This document shows positions 6,624 through 14,273 of a DNA stretch of 34,373 nt, piece after piece; within the stretch, counting starts at the first letter, position 1, and the number at the start of each line of letters is the position of its first letter. The stretch is from a virus. Made by a program: the position numbers and the translations under genes. The DNA is taken from positions 1 to 34,373 of the IMG/VR virus record IMGVR_UViG_3300043539_000241; one strand, written 5' to 3'. The notes beneath the pieces are model-generated. The model did no database searches. It was not told the DNA's origin and was given only the letters and a program-made list of their open reading frames with translations.

Positions 6624-7364
6624 ATGGCAGAATTTGGTGATTTCCTAAAATTGATGTCTGATGCCAAATTGGCAAAGATACAAGAGCAATCTGAAAAAGA
6701 AAATAGATTGACTGAAATATCAGAACGGGTAAAGGAATCAAATCCATTCAAGTTTCATACGCTTGAAGAAGTTTATATTGAACCAGAACCTATTATGGAG
6801 GAATTACCAGAATCTGTTTTAACCCCAGAACTAACTAAATTATTCAACGAACAATCTTATCAACAACCAGAAGTCGGTCCTGTTGATAATGATGTTAGAC
6901 AAATTAGAGATAAGTTAAAATTCATAGAGCAATGGATGGGTAAGATTTCTCTTGCTGGTCCTGGTGGTGGTGAAGTGAATCTTCGTTATCTTGATGACAT
7001 TGTAAGAAGTTCAATCTATGATGGTAGATATCTGAGATACAATGCAACCTTAAAGAAATTTGAGTTTGCTGAAGTTAATCCTCATGATATAGTTTATACT
7101 ACCAACAATGTAACGACTTCTACATATACTATCTCATCTGATGATTATTATGTTGGTGTTACCTATAACGGACCAACTACTATTACTTTACCTAGCAATC
7201 CAAGTTCTGGTCGAATGTTGATAATCAAAGATGAATCCGGTAATGCTTCAGTTAATCCAATAACTGTTTTAGGAACTGTTGATAATGATCCAACCGGTTT
7301 CATTATTCAATTAGACAATGGTGCAATTCAATTACTTTATAGAAATGGCTGGAGAATAGTGTGA
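6624..7364 (+). CDS. Virion protein, tail-fibre-like
   Basis: A 246-residue protein. The N-terminal part (1-115) is helical and acidic, ending in RDKLKFIEQWMGKI. A short hinge, SLAGPGGGEVNLRYLDDI, follows; I associate it with structural proteins of marine T4-like phages. The C-terminal 110 residues are a beta-rich, Thr/Asn/Gly-rich domain (TITLPSNPSSGRMLIIKDESGNA, ending NGWRIV) of the kind found at the tips of tail fibres and adhesins. Its stop overlaps the GTG start of the next gene. A host-contact role is inferred from composition. Confidence 0.55.
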   Translation: MAEFGDFLKLMSDAKLAKIQEQSEKENRLTEISERVKESNPFKFHTLEEVYIEPEPIMEELPESVLTPELTKLFNEQSYQQPEVGPVDNDVRQIRDKLKFIEQWMGKISLAGPGGGEVNLRYLDDIVRSSIYDGRYLRYNATLKKFEFAEVNPHDIVYTTNNVTTSTYTISSDDYYVGVTYNGPTTITLPSNPSSGRMLIIKDESGNASVNPITVLGTVDNDPTGFIIQLDNGAIQLLYRNGWRIV

Positions 7365-7978
7365 GTTACCTTTTTACAAACAATCAAGAAATTAAAAATG
7401 ATGTTGGAAATCCTATACCAGTATCGGGCACAGTAACAGCAAATGTTGGTAATATTATAACAGTTGTTACTTCTGAAGAAGCTGGTGAGTTGTATGCATT
7501 TAATAATCATGCTACGAATACTAATCGTGGCTGGACTATGGATAATACTATGAGACCATTGATTAGTTTTCAAAATGGTAGTGCTAATTCTGCTGATATA
7601 ATTAAAATTATGGAATACGAAATTGGTAATAATAATGCTAATCAATCTACTATTATCTATGAGTGGTATGAAGGTCCGTTGAATATTGCTGGTACAACTG
7701 TACCAGCTTGGACTACATTTGGAATCCATAGTCAATACCGAGTGTATCAGGATGTTTATTCTAGTAACCAAGGTAATACATTTACTGTACCAAATGGAAA
7801 TGGAACCTATATGAGACACAGTGGAGTTATTATTGGAAAGAATACTTCAGGTGATGAAGGTCCAGCAAGCATGCATGGTGGAGGAAGTCCAAATATGTTA
7901 ACACTTTGCATTAGACGGGTTGATAATGCCACTAAATTAGATGTTTGGTTTGCATTTACAGTTAAAGAACTAACTTAA
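7361..7978 (+). CDS. Putative tail or fibre structural protein
   Basis: A 205-residue beta-rich protein starting at GTG 7361, which overlaps the upstream TGA (GTGTGA). The N-terminus, FTNNQEIKNDVGNPIPVSGTV, resembles a phage tail or baseplate segment in which a 'N-x-x-P-V-P-V-S-G-T-V' run recurs. The rest is rich in Asn, Gly, Thr and aromatic residues with no enzymatic motif and a single Cys. It likely works with the preceding gene as a fibre or decoration protein, judged from position and composition only. Confidence 0.5.
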   Translation: MSYLFTNNQEIKNDVGNPIPVSGTVTANVGNIITVVTSEEAGELYAFNNHATNTNRGWTMDNTMRPLISFQNGSANSADIIKIMEYEIGNNNANQSTIIYEWYEGPLNIAGTTVPAWTTFGIHSQYRVYQDVYSSNQGNTFTVPNGNGTYMRHSGVIIGKNTSGDEGPASMHGGGSPNMLTLCIRRVDNATKLDVWFAFTVKELT

Positions 7979-7985
7979 TATATTA

Positions 7986-7993
7986 AATAAATA
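7986..7993 (+). promoter_or_regulatory. Possible late promoter (AATAAATA)
   Basis: A one-mismatch match to TATAAATA in the 41-nt gap before the gene at 8020, which has a strong AAGGAG site. The AT-rich setting lowers confidence. Confidence 0.35.
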
Positions 7994-8019
7994 TATCTAC
8001 AATCAATAAGGAGATAACA

Positions 8020-8604
8020 ATGAGTTTATGGGGAAAAACGGACGCTGATGCTAGCGTCCCAAAATATTTAAACGAAGAACAACGTGCAAAAGCAATCTTC
8101 ATTGATAATACTGAAGCCGCTGATGCAGATACAAAAGCAAAAGGTATTACTGGTCCAGGTTGGTGGTTGTATGAACAGTATAAAAATGCGGCTGGAGCAA
8201 TCCGTCACAAAGCAGAATGCTTGATTCCAATGACCGTTACTGCAGTTGCTGCTGGCGACCGTACTAATGATGCTGGTATCGACACTGCGGGAACTTATGA
8301 TATTACTTTAACAACTAAACCAGTTGCACGTTCTGTAACAGCTCCCGCTGCTACTACATTTGCAGTTGTTGCTGCAATCAGTTCTGGTGGTGGTGCATTG
8401 TCTTATCAGTGGCAAAGATCAACAGTTGCTAATGGCAACACTTATGCTAACGTGACTGATGCTGGTGTTTATACTGGTGCTACTACTGCTACATTAGCAA
8501 TCAGTGCAACAACTGGTCTAAACGGATTCAAATATCGTGTTATTGTTTCGGCTACTAATGCTGTAAGTGAAACATCACCCGCAGTCAAACTTACTGTAGC
8601 ATAA
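8020..8604 (+). CDS. Virion protein with C-terminal Ig-like domain
   Basis: A 194-residue protein behind a strong ribosome-binding site. The N-terminal module (MSLWGKTDADASVPKYL, then IDNTEAADADTKAKGITGPGWW and RHKAECLIPM) resembles an abundant structural protein of marine T4-like phages. The C-terminal 90 residues form an Ig-like beta-sandwich: ALSYQWQRS with the core Trp, then ATLAISATTGLNGFKYRVIVSATN. The canonical Ig cysteines are absent. Ig-like domains on phage particles usually give weak carbohydrate or surface binding. Codon use is richer in GC than the neighbours, typical of a highly expressed or recently acquired domain. Confidence 0.65.
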   Translation: MSLWGKTDADASVPKYLNEEQRAKAIFIDNTEAADADTKAKGITGPGWWLYEQYKNAAGAIRHKAECLIPMTVTAVAAGDRTNDAGIDTAGTYDITLTTKPVARSVTAPAATTFAVVAAISSGGGALSYQWQRSTVANGNTYANVTDAGVYTGATTATLAISATTGLNGFKYRVIVSATNAVSETSPAVKLTVA

Positions 8605-8605
8605 G

Positions 8606-8953
8606 ATGAAATTAAGCACTGAGAATTTTATACAATTTGCAATGAATTGCTATGAAAACCCTCAGTGCTTTTCCATTAGAGAATTCGAATCAGACCTATG
8701 TAGATTCGATTATATAAATAAATTATTCAAGCGGTACGTTGAACAAGATACACTGAGAGAACGATTGATTCTGAATCATATAATTGTTCTCTACAATGTA
8801 TTTGGTGATAATGCTACCAAAATGTTACTTTTTAAAATAGATGATAGTTATGGTGATATGTTATTGCCATTCTTATTGTATCTTAACAGAATACCAGAAC
8901 AAGATTTAGGTCATCTGGATCCAACTATAATATCTGTACTTCGGAAACTATAA
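8606..8953 (+). CDS. Conserved T4-like phage protein, unknown function
   Basis: A 115-residue helical protein. The pattern LRERLILNHIIVLYNVFGDNATKMLLFKI matches a small family I recognise from many T4-like phages, including cyanophages, with no assigned role. Its stop overlaps the next start (TAATG). A perfect TATAAATA sequence lies inside it at 8713. Confidence 0.7.
   Translation: MKLSTENFIQFAMNCYENPQCFSIREFESDLCRFDYINKLFKRYVEQDTLRERLILNHIIVLYNVFGDNATKMLLFKIDDSYGDMLLPFLLYLNRIPEQDLGHLDPTIISVLRKL
8713..8720 (+). promoter_or_regulatory. Possible internal late promoter (TATAAATA)
   Basis: An exact late-promoter box inside the 8606 gene, where it encodes part of DYINK. It could drive the gene at 8953 and the spanins at 9434-10015. 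It may instead be chance in AT-rich code. Confidence 0.35.
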
Positions 8954-9459
8954 TGAGAATTATCGACAATCTCCTAGCCTATAGAATACTTTCAATGTTA
9001 GTAACTCCATTTGAAGAATCAGATGCATTCAAGTTGGGTATTATAGATGCTAAGGGTAAAATCCTCAAAAAGCAAAATCAACTCACTACTCCAGAAGAAA
9101 AGGATGCTTACACGTATCTTCAACGTCTAGTATTCAATCTTAAAAGATTACTCAATAAGTTACCAGGTGGAGACAAATACACCAAGAATCTTATTGCTGC
9201 TTATTTCCTAATCAAAGAATCATACCAACATAATGACGATTCAAATTTAGAATCAAGATTTACTACATTACTTGAAACCATTGACCAAAAGAATATCATA
9301 TTGGTTGAAGAAGAAATCCTCGTTAAGAAATTCCTCGATGAAGAAGGTGGAGTACTTCCTGCTAATAATACTTCAGGTGTTGCTAATCCCGAATTCAAAT
9401 TAGGCCAAAAGAAAGTCATTAAGAGAAAAGCTAATGTTCCTACTGAATCTAATTCCTGA
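8953..9459 (+). CDS. Conserved T4-like phage protein, unknown function
   Basis: A 168-residue helical protein with LLAYRILSMLVTPFEESDAFKLGIID and YTYLQRLVFNLKRLLNKLPGG. These blocks are shared with an uncharacterised family in marine T4-like phages. The C-terminal 40 residues are low-complexity and basic (GQKKVIKRKA). It overlaps the preceding gene by one base, and the spanin gene starts inside its last 26 bases. No motif gives a function. Confidence 0.65.
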   Translation: MRIIDNLLAYRILSMLVTPFEESDAFKLGIIDAKGKILKKQNQLTTPEEKDAYTYLQRLVFNLKRLLNKLPGGDKYTKNLIAAYFLIKESYQHNDDSNLESRFTTLLETIDQKNIILVEEEILVKKFLDEEGGVLPANNTSGVANPEFKLGQKKVIKRKANVPTESNS

Positions 9460-10015
9460 GTGGTTAACCTACCTTCTTAGTGGCATCTCATTCTTAGGAC
9501 TTGTTCTAGGTGTATTGATACCAATTCCTGCTCATTACAAGATGGCTCTGTATTCTGGGTTAGGCATGTTACTATGCCTGAATTCATTTGCTATAGGAGT
9601 TTCGGTAAACGAAGCAAACTGGCAAGTAAAAGTTAAAGATATGCAAATCCAGATTGCACAACTAGAAACCAAAACTGCTGAAGTGACGACAAAAGTTGTT
9701 ACTGAATATATAGAAAAAGTCAAAATAGTGGAAGGCAAAACTCATGTTATCATTAAGAAAGTTCCTGAATATATTACCAAAGAATCTGATGCTAAGTGTA
9801 GTATCAATACTGGTGCTATCGAGTTGCTCAACGCTGCCGCAGAAAACAAAGTTCCCGAATCCTCCAGAACTTCTTATGAAGGACCCTCCGATGTTAAACT
9901 CTCTACCCTTGTTGAATCCGTCAGTGGAAACTACGGTACGTACTATCAAGTAGTAGAACAACTTAAATCACTCCAAGATTGGATTAGAAAACAAAAGGAT
10001 TTGAACAATGAGTGA
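9434..10015 (+). CDS. i-spanin (Rz-like inner-membrane lysis protein)
   Basis: A 193-residue protein with two N-terminal hydrophobic segments (about 11-32 and 36-58) and then a long, charged periplasmic domain. That domain includes a predicted coiled coil (VKDMQIQIAQLETKTAEVTTKVV) and a conserved end with KVPEYITKESDAKCSINTGAIELLNAAAENKVP, typical of Rz-like spanins. With its o-spanin it would bridge inner and outer membranes and fuse them at the last step of lysis. Most i-spanins have one membrane segment, so the two here are unusual. A complete o-spanin gene is nested in the +1 frame, as in lambda Rz/Rz1. No endolysin or holin is recognised nearby. Confidence 0.82.
   Translation: MFLLNLIPEWLTYLLSGISFLGLVLGVLIPIPAHYKMALYSGLGMLLCLNSFAIGVSVNEANWQVKVKDMQIQIAQLETKTAEVTTKVVTEYIEKVKIVEGKTHVIIKKVPEYITKESDAKCSINTGAIELLNAAAENKVPESSRTSYEGPSDVKLSTLVESVSGNYGTYYQVVEQLKSLQDWIRKQKDLNNE
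9744..9953 (+). CDS. o-spanin (Rz1-like lipoprotein) nested in the i-spanin gene
   Basis: A 69-residue protein lying wholly inside the i-spanin gene in another frame. It has a basic n-region, a hydrophobic core (about 15-25) and the lipobox LSSC with Cys28 as the lipidated residue. The mature 42 residues are Pro-rich (KFPNPPELLMKDPPML), the hallmark of Rz1-type outer-membrane lipoproteins. GGAAGG at 9730-9735 precedes ATG 9744 by 8 nt. An internal start at 9789 would leave a very short signal peptide. The nested arrangement plus lipobox makes this a real gene rather than a shadow frame. Confidence 0.82.
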   Translation: MLSLRKFLNILPKNLMLSVVSILVLSSCSTLPQKTKFPNPPELLMKDPPMLNSLPLLNPSVETTVRTIK

Positions 10016-10445
10016 CCATAATTCACCATGTAATGACCTTAATAAACTTGTAACTGAAGTAGCTGTTCTGCAGAATGTAGTTTACAAGATAGATAATACA
10101 GTTGCAGAAATTGCTAAAGCATCGTCAGAAGTATCAAGATTATTAATAGTACACGACAACAGACTAAACAATCTTGAGAATAATAATAAAGAAACTACAA
10201 CTGATGTCAAGGATCTATACAAGAAAATGGAAGAAACTACTAAAGAGATTGTGGATAAGTTAGATGATATGGAATTTCGTATTGAATCTAAACTTAAAGA
10301 ACATGAAGAAAAATCAGATGAATATAGAGAAGATATTTCTGAAAGGTTGAATGCATTAGAAACTTGGAAGTGGTTAGTAGTTGGTGGCAGTATAGTAATT
10401 GGATACCTTATTGACCATTCAGATATATTGAAACTATTCAAATAA
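10008..10445 (+). CDS. Coiled-coil protein with C-terminal membrane anchor
   Basis: A 145-residue protein starting inside the i-spanin stop region. Residues 25-118 are a nearly continuous Glu/Lys/Asp-rich coiled coil. A hydrophobic segment (WLVVGGSIVIGYLI, about 122-135) and a short basic tail end the protein, so it is probably C-tail anchored in the inner membrane. Its place directly after the spanins suggests a lysis or lysis-timing role, but no holin family is recognised. Function unknown. Confidence 0.6.
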   Translation: MSDHNSPCNDLNKLVTEVAVLQNVVYKIDNTVAEIAKASSEVSRLLIVHDNRLNNLENNNKETTTDVKDLYKKMEETTKEIVDKLDDMEFRIESKLKEHEEKSDEYREDISERLNALETWKWLVVGGSIVIGYLIDHSDILKLFK

Positions 10446-10643
10446 TAATAAATTAGTATTGATAAGACCAGTTAATTTATTATACATCAAACCCAGTCAA
10501 AAGTAAACATTATTCCCTAAAATAATTCAACAGTTATCACTTTATAGGTGATGCTGTGTCACGAGTAAAATTTGCTAAATAGTGTGTACAAATATCAAAA
10601 ATATGATATAATATAATCTTTATTCTACTACAAAAGGTGATCT
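10446..10643 (+). other. 198-base intergenic region before the sugar operon
   Basis: It begins with an AT-only inverted repeat, TAATAAATTA (10446-10455) and TAATTTATTA (10473-10482), that overlaps the stop region. It could slow polymerase or stabilise a 3' end but has no GC stem. A weak ATCAC/GTGAT hairpin lies near 10537. The early promoter at 10584-10612 and an AAAGGTG ribosome-binding site (about 10633) finish the region. I see no tRNA or small gene in it. Confidence 0.45.
10584..10612 (+). promoter_or_regulatory. Early promoter of the glucosyltransferase operon
   Basis: GTGTAC (10584-10589), 17 nt ending TGA, TATAAT (10607-10612). It is the only visible promoter before the four overlapping or abutting genes at 10644-15018. 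Confidence 0.75.
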
Positions 10644-11750
10644 ATGAAATTAGCAGTATTGAAATTAGGCGCAAGAATTGTTTTTGGCCAAAAGGTTGGA
10701 TCAAGCGGAGGATCAGGTGAAGCTGCTTCTTTAATAGAAATGATGGTTGAAGGTGGATGTGAAGTTGACTGTTATACTAAGGTATTGTCTTCAGATCAAC
10801 AAAACAGATCAGTCAACGTGCTTAATATTGAAGACCATTATGAGAATATTACCAGTAATGTATACGATGCATTAGTAGTCATTAATGGCGCTGTTAATTT
10901 CTTTGGTGGCCAAGAAGACAGACCACAGATTCTTAATTATAAAGCAATAAACAACTTTAATGGAAAAATCATTTACTTGTACTGTGACCCGAATTTATCT
11001 CTAAAACAAATTTGGCCTTCTATTGAGAAGAAACCCTGGGCTTCAAATTGGAATAAGGAAGATATTAATATTACAAAGCCTATTAATGTGATTTCGCAAT
11101 CATACAATTTAGAAAAAAATAAAGCACTATTTGAGAAAAATGGATATCCTGTAGAATCTATTGTGCAATATGATTTCCAAAAATTCCCAATGATGAAACC
11201 AAGAGAAACTTCTATTCTAGGAAAGACTGTTGATTTGTCTTATGGAGGAACCTTTAGATCTGGTAGAAGAGAAAAGAAATTAATAGAATTCTATTTTGGA
11301 CTCCCAGAAGATATTTCGGTAGAAGTATTCGGTAAAATTAAAATTACGGACTTTAATGAGAAAAAAGTAACCGGATTACGTCCGCCAAAGTTTCTTCCTC
11401 CAGTCGATTATAATAATATGATTCAGAAAATGTCTTCTTCTAAAACCCATATTGCTATTGGTGATAATCAATACCCAGATTTTGAAATGATCTCTCAAAG
11501 AGTATATGAATCTATTATGGCGGGAACTTTATTATTCATTGATAATGAATTTGATAAGAATAAAAGAATTTTTGGAAACAATACTGAACTTTCCAATTTG
11601 CTATATATCAATGACAGAAATCAATTTGCAGATAGATTAAAATCATTGTCAGATTCTGATTACGAATCACTAATAGAACTTCAACATTCATGTGTAGATT
11701 TTAATAAATCAGAATATTGTTTAAACTTTGTAAAACTTTTGGAGGTATAA
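10644..11750 (+). CDS. DNA glucosyltransferase, homologue of T4 beta-glucosyltransferase
   Basis: A 368-residue homologue of T4 beta-glucosyltransferase (351 residues), which moves glucose from UDP-glucose to 5-hydroxymethylcytosine in DNA. Matching blocks include YDALVVINGAVNFFGG, IIYLYCDPNL...WP...PWA, ITKPINVISQ, SYGGTFRSGRRE and RVYESIMAG...FIDNEFD. The key T4 residues are kept: Glu22 as Glu26, the catalytic base Asp100 as Asp115, the UDP-sugar-contacting Arg191 and Arg195 as Arg205 and Arg209, and Glu272 as Glu289. A Gly-rich loop (SSGGSGE) replaces the T4 sequence before Glu26. The donor sugar may not be glucose, because the next three genes look like nucleotide-sugar enzymes. gp42 in this window would supply the acceptor base. 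Confidence 0.88.
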   Translation: MKLAVLKLGARIVFGQKVGSSGGSGEAASLIEMMVEGGCEVDCYTKVLSSDQQNRSVNVLNIEDHYENITSNVYDALVVINGAVNFFGGQEDRPQILNYKAINNFNGKIIYLYCDPNLSLKQIWPSIEKKPWASNWNKEDINITKPINVISQSYNLEKNKALFEKNGYPVESIVQYDFQKFPMMKPRETSILGKTVDLSYGGTFRSGRREKKLIEFYFGLPEDISVEVFGKIKITDFNEKKVTGLRPPKFLPPVDYNNMIQKMSSSKTHIAIGDNQYPDFEMISQRVYESIMAGTLLFIDNEFDKNKRIFGNNTELSNLLYINDRNQFADRLKSLSDSDYESLIELQHSCVDFNKSEYCLNFVKLLEV

Positions 11751-11751
11751 T

Positions 11752-12564
11752 ATGGAACAAGAAAAAGACGTATTTGATGACAGTTCAGCAGTATTTTTTA
11801 AAAATGGATTCCTTGGTAAAATAAAATTTTCCAGTGCATGGCATATTGCATTCATTAGCAGATATACTTCAACATGCACAGAAATTACCAAAATCAAAAG
11901 AAAAAATACTGAAGATTATGTTACTATATTAGATGTTGGGTGTGGTAATAAAACATTCTATCAATTTTGGTCTAAAAGTTTTGAAAGTTTATTGCGTCCC
12001 AGAGTGGATTACTTGGGTTTAGAATATGAACAATCTGTTGTAGATGAAGCAAATTCACCAACTGGAAGAGAATCTGTCAACAAATACAAAGTCATTCACT
12101 GTGATCTAAATACTACTTCATTTCATGACATTAAGCATCACGACAAATATGACGTAATTCTGTTGCAGGAAATTCTAGAACATATTCCAAAAGAAACTGC
12201 ATTGAAACTTATAAAAGAAGCATCTGAATTGGTATCAGATAGAGGATTTATTGTCATATCATCTCCTAATCCAAAAAAGGACGAAGGTCAAGAATTTGTA
12301 TGGCCAGAGAATCACATTCAAGAGTTTACTTTGGACGAAATGCATGATATGATAACCACTAATGGATTAAGTATCAGAAGAGTCAATGGGTGGTTAGGTA
12401 AAGCCAGATATTTTAAAAAGCATTTGAGTTCTAACAATATGGCTCTATATAACCAATTAAAAGGGATTTCGCAAGGATTCGCGGCAAGTACGATAGCATT
12501 TCTAAATCCAAAGATTGCAGAATGTTATATTTTTATTGCAGAAAAAAATAAGGGTATATTATGA
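11752..12564 (+). CDS. SAM-dependent methyltransferase (small-molecule type)
   Basis: A 270-residue class I methyltransferase. Motif I is ILDVGCGN (about 59-66), the acidic motif II region is YLGLEYE, and motif IV is DVILLQEILEHIP, followed by GFIVISSPNP. It lacks the NPPY or PC motifs of DNA base methyltransferases. The LQEILEHIP pattern is typical of enzymes acting on sugars and other small molecules. It starts 1 nt after the glucosyltransferase and ends overlapping the next gene by 4 nt. Methylation of the sugar attached to DNA or of its precursor is my inference; a host-glycan target is possible. Confidence 0.72.
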   Translation: MEQEKDVFDDSSAVFFKNGFLGKIKFSSAWHIAFISRYTSTCTEITKIKRKNTEDYVTILDVGCGNKTFYQFWSKSFESLLRPRVDYLGLEYEQSVVDEANSPTGRESVNKYKVIHCDLNTTSFHDIKHHDKYDVILLQEILEHIPKETALKLIKEASELVSDRGFIVISSPNPKKDEGQEFVWPENHIQEFTLDEMHDMITTNGLSIRRVNGWLGKARYFKKHLSSNNMALYNQLKGISQGFAASTIAFLNPKIAECYIFIAEKNKGIL

Positions 12565-14273
12565 AAATCGTAATATTTTCAGGTGGCACTGGTTCAGTTC
12601 AATTACAGAAAGGTCTATATGAAACATTTGGTAAAGATGTATTAGACTATACGGTCATTACAAACTTAGCGGATAACGGTCTTTCTACTGGAGAATGCAG
12701 AAAAGTTATGGATGGAAAAATTATGGGTCCGTCCGATTTAAGAAAGAATCAAATGCTAAGAGCAAAACTGGAAAATAGTATATCAGAAAAATTGTATGAA
12801 TTCCTAAATGACAGAATAACTATTTCTGCCGATGAAGTTCAATCGGTGCTTTTAGACAGAATCCATAAACTAGACATTGATATGTTTTATAGAGGTGTAT
12901 TAGCTTCTGGAGTGAATCAATTCTTTGATAGCCAGTTATCATCACAGATAGATTATATTGACTTTTCAATTTCTAATATCATTTATTCTGGAATAGCAAA
13001 GAAACATAACTATTCATTGGATTCTGCAGGAAAAGTATTTGAAGGAATATTAGACATTCCAGAGAATAGTGTAATTTCTAATACTGATTCTCCGATGTAT
13101 CTTATGGCTAAAACCCAATCTGGTTATATTATACATGACGAAGCTGATATAGTATCATGGAATAATCCTGATGATAAAATCGTAGATTGTTTCTTTGTTG
13201 ATAACCATAATAAGCCAGTAATTCCAGAATTATCAGAACTTTCGAAATCTGTAATATTATCAGCAGACATTATAATTTTTTCATCCGGGACTCAATGGTC
13301 ATCTCTTATTCCGACATATAAATCCATAGGATTCTCTGAAACTATATCAGAATCGAAAGCAAAGAAATATTTAATTCTTAATGCTAGTCAAGATGCTGAT
13401 ATGAAAGGTGTATCTGGTGACGAATTGATTAATATTCTTATGGGTTATTTACCAAAAGATACTACTATCATTTCTGCTTTAGACGGTGACCCTTTATTAA
13501 TTCCTGATTCGTATCAAAAAATCTCAGCTTTCTTACTTAATCAGGGTAAACACGACGGGAAGGCATTGGTAAAAACTATTTTTGACCACTATTATAATTA
13601 CCCAAAGATTAGTGACCAATACGTTTTCGATTATGATGATACTATTGTTGCTAGAGGCTCGCAGCACTCTAAAGTATCTAAATCCAATGTCAAAAGAGTT
13701 CAAGAACTTTATAATAAGACTAATAATGTTTGGATATCTACTGGAAATACTATCAATGCTTTGCATGGAAATTTTTCTAATATTAAAGCATTAGCAGATG
13801 GTGGTGTTAATCTATACAAATTTAATAAAGAAGGAATTCCGCAATTCGAAAAATGCCTAGATAATGATTTACTTTTCTCTAAAAATGATATAGAATATAT
13901 TACGGCAGATATTGTAGACTGTGGAATTGATATTACTAAAATCCAAATACGTGGAAAGGTAATGATTTCTATCAAACCAATATCTCCTGAATACAGACAT
14001 AGCATTAAATTATTATTAGAATCTAAACTAAGCAAATACGATCTATTAATTAGAATGTCTGGAAGAACAACGATTGACATTACAAAACCAAACTTGGATA
14101 AAATTTTAGCAACAGAAACTCTATTCGTTAATGATTTTACTTATATTGGTGATGAAGGTGAATCTGGCAATGACCACCAAATATCACAATGTGGACATTG
14201 CAATTTTATACCAGTTAAAGATGTCAAAGATACTAACATGTACTTAGCAATTCTATTGGGAAAAGATGATTAA
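12561..14273 (+). CDS. Fusion of CofD/YvcK-like domain with HAD (phosphomannomutase-like) phosphatase domain
   Basis: A 570-residue two-domain protein. Residues 1-335 match the CofD/YvcK fold: IFSGGTGSVQLQKGL, VITNLADNG, GPSDLRKN, then SSGTQWSSLIPTY and SKAKKYLILNA. CofD transfers a phosphorylated group in F420 synthesis, while YvcK binds UDP-sugars. Residues 350-570 are a HAD domain with motif I DYDDT (Asp357 and Asp359), STGNT as motif II and GDEGESGNDHQI (about 530-542). The last block resembles eukaryotic-type phosphomannomutase (GDxTxxGGNDxEI). It overlaps genes on both sides (4 and 8 nt). I infer a role in sugar-phosphate or nucleotide-sugar chemistry; no exact reaction can be read from sequence. 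Confidence 0.75.
   Translation: MKIVIFSGGTGSVQLQKGLYETFGKDVLDYTVITNLADNGLSTGECRKVMDGKIMGPSDLRKNQMLRAKLENSISEKLYEFLNDRITISADEVQSVLLDRIHKLDIDMFYRGVLASGVNQFFDSQLSSQIDYIDFSISNIIYSGIAKKHNYSLDSAGKVFEGILDIPENSVISNTDSPMYLMAKTQSGYIIHDEADIVSWNNPDDKIVDCFFVDNHNKPVIPELSELSKSVILSADIIIFSSGTQWSSLIPTYKSIGFSETISESKAKKYLILNASQDADMKGVSGDELINILMGYLPKDTTIISALDGDPLLIPDSYQKISAFLLNQGKHDGKALVKTIFDHYYNYPKISDQYVFDYDDTIVARGSQHSKVSKSNVKRVQELYNKTNNVWISTGNTINALHGNFSNIKALADGGVNLYKFNKEGIPQFEKCLDNDLLFSKNDIEYITADIVDCGIDITKIQIRGKVMISIKPISPEYRHSIKLLLESKLSKYDLLIRMSGRTTIDITKPNLDKILATETLFVNDFTYIGDEGESGNDHQISQCGHCNFIPVKDVKDTNMYLAILLGKDD

Noticed and set aside
7337-7819. A 160-residue open frame on the - strand
   Set aside because: It is antisense to the structural gene at 7361, rich in Ile and Ser as expected of a complement of Asn/Asp-rich code, and has no start signal.
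10082-10441. A 119-residue open frame on the - strand
   Set aside because: It is antisense to a coiled-coil gene; the Ser-rich product mirrors the Glu/Lys/Asp codons of the real gene.
10446-10643. tRNA gene in the longest intergenic gap
   Set aside because: No cloverleaf arms or TTC-type T-loop are visible; only an AT-rich inverted repeat and a promoter.
13709-14080. A 123-residue open frame on the - strand
   Set aside because: It is antisense to the HAD domain whose catalytic motifs are intact. No promoter or ribosome-binding site.
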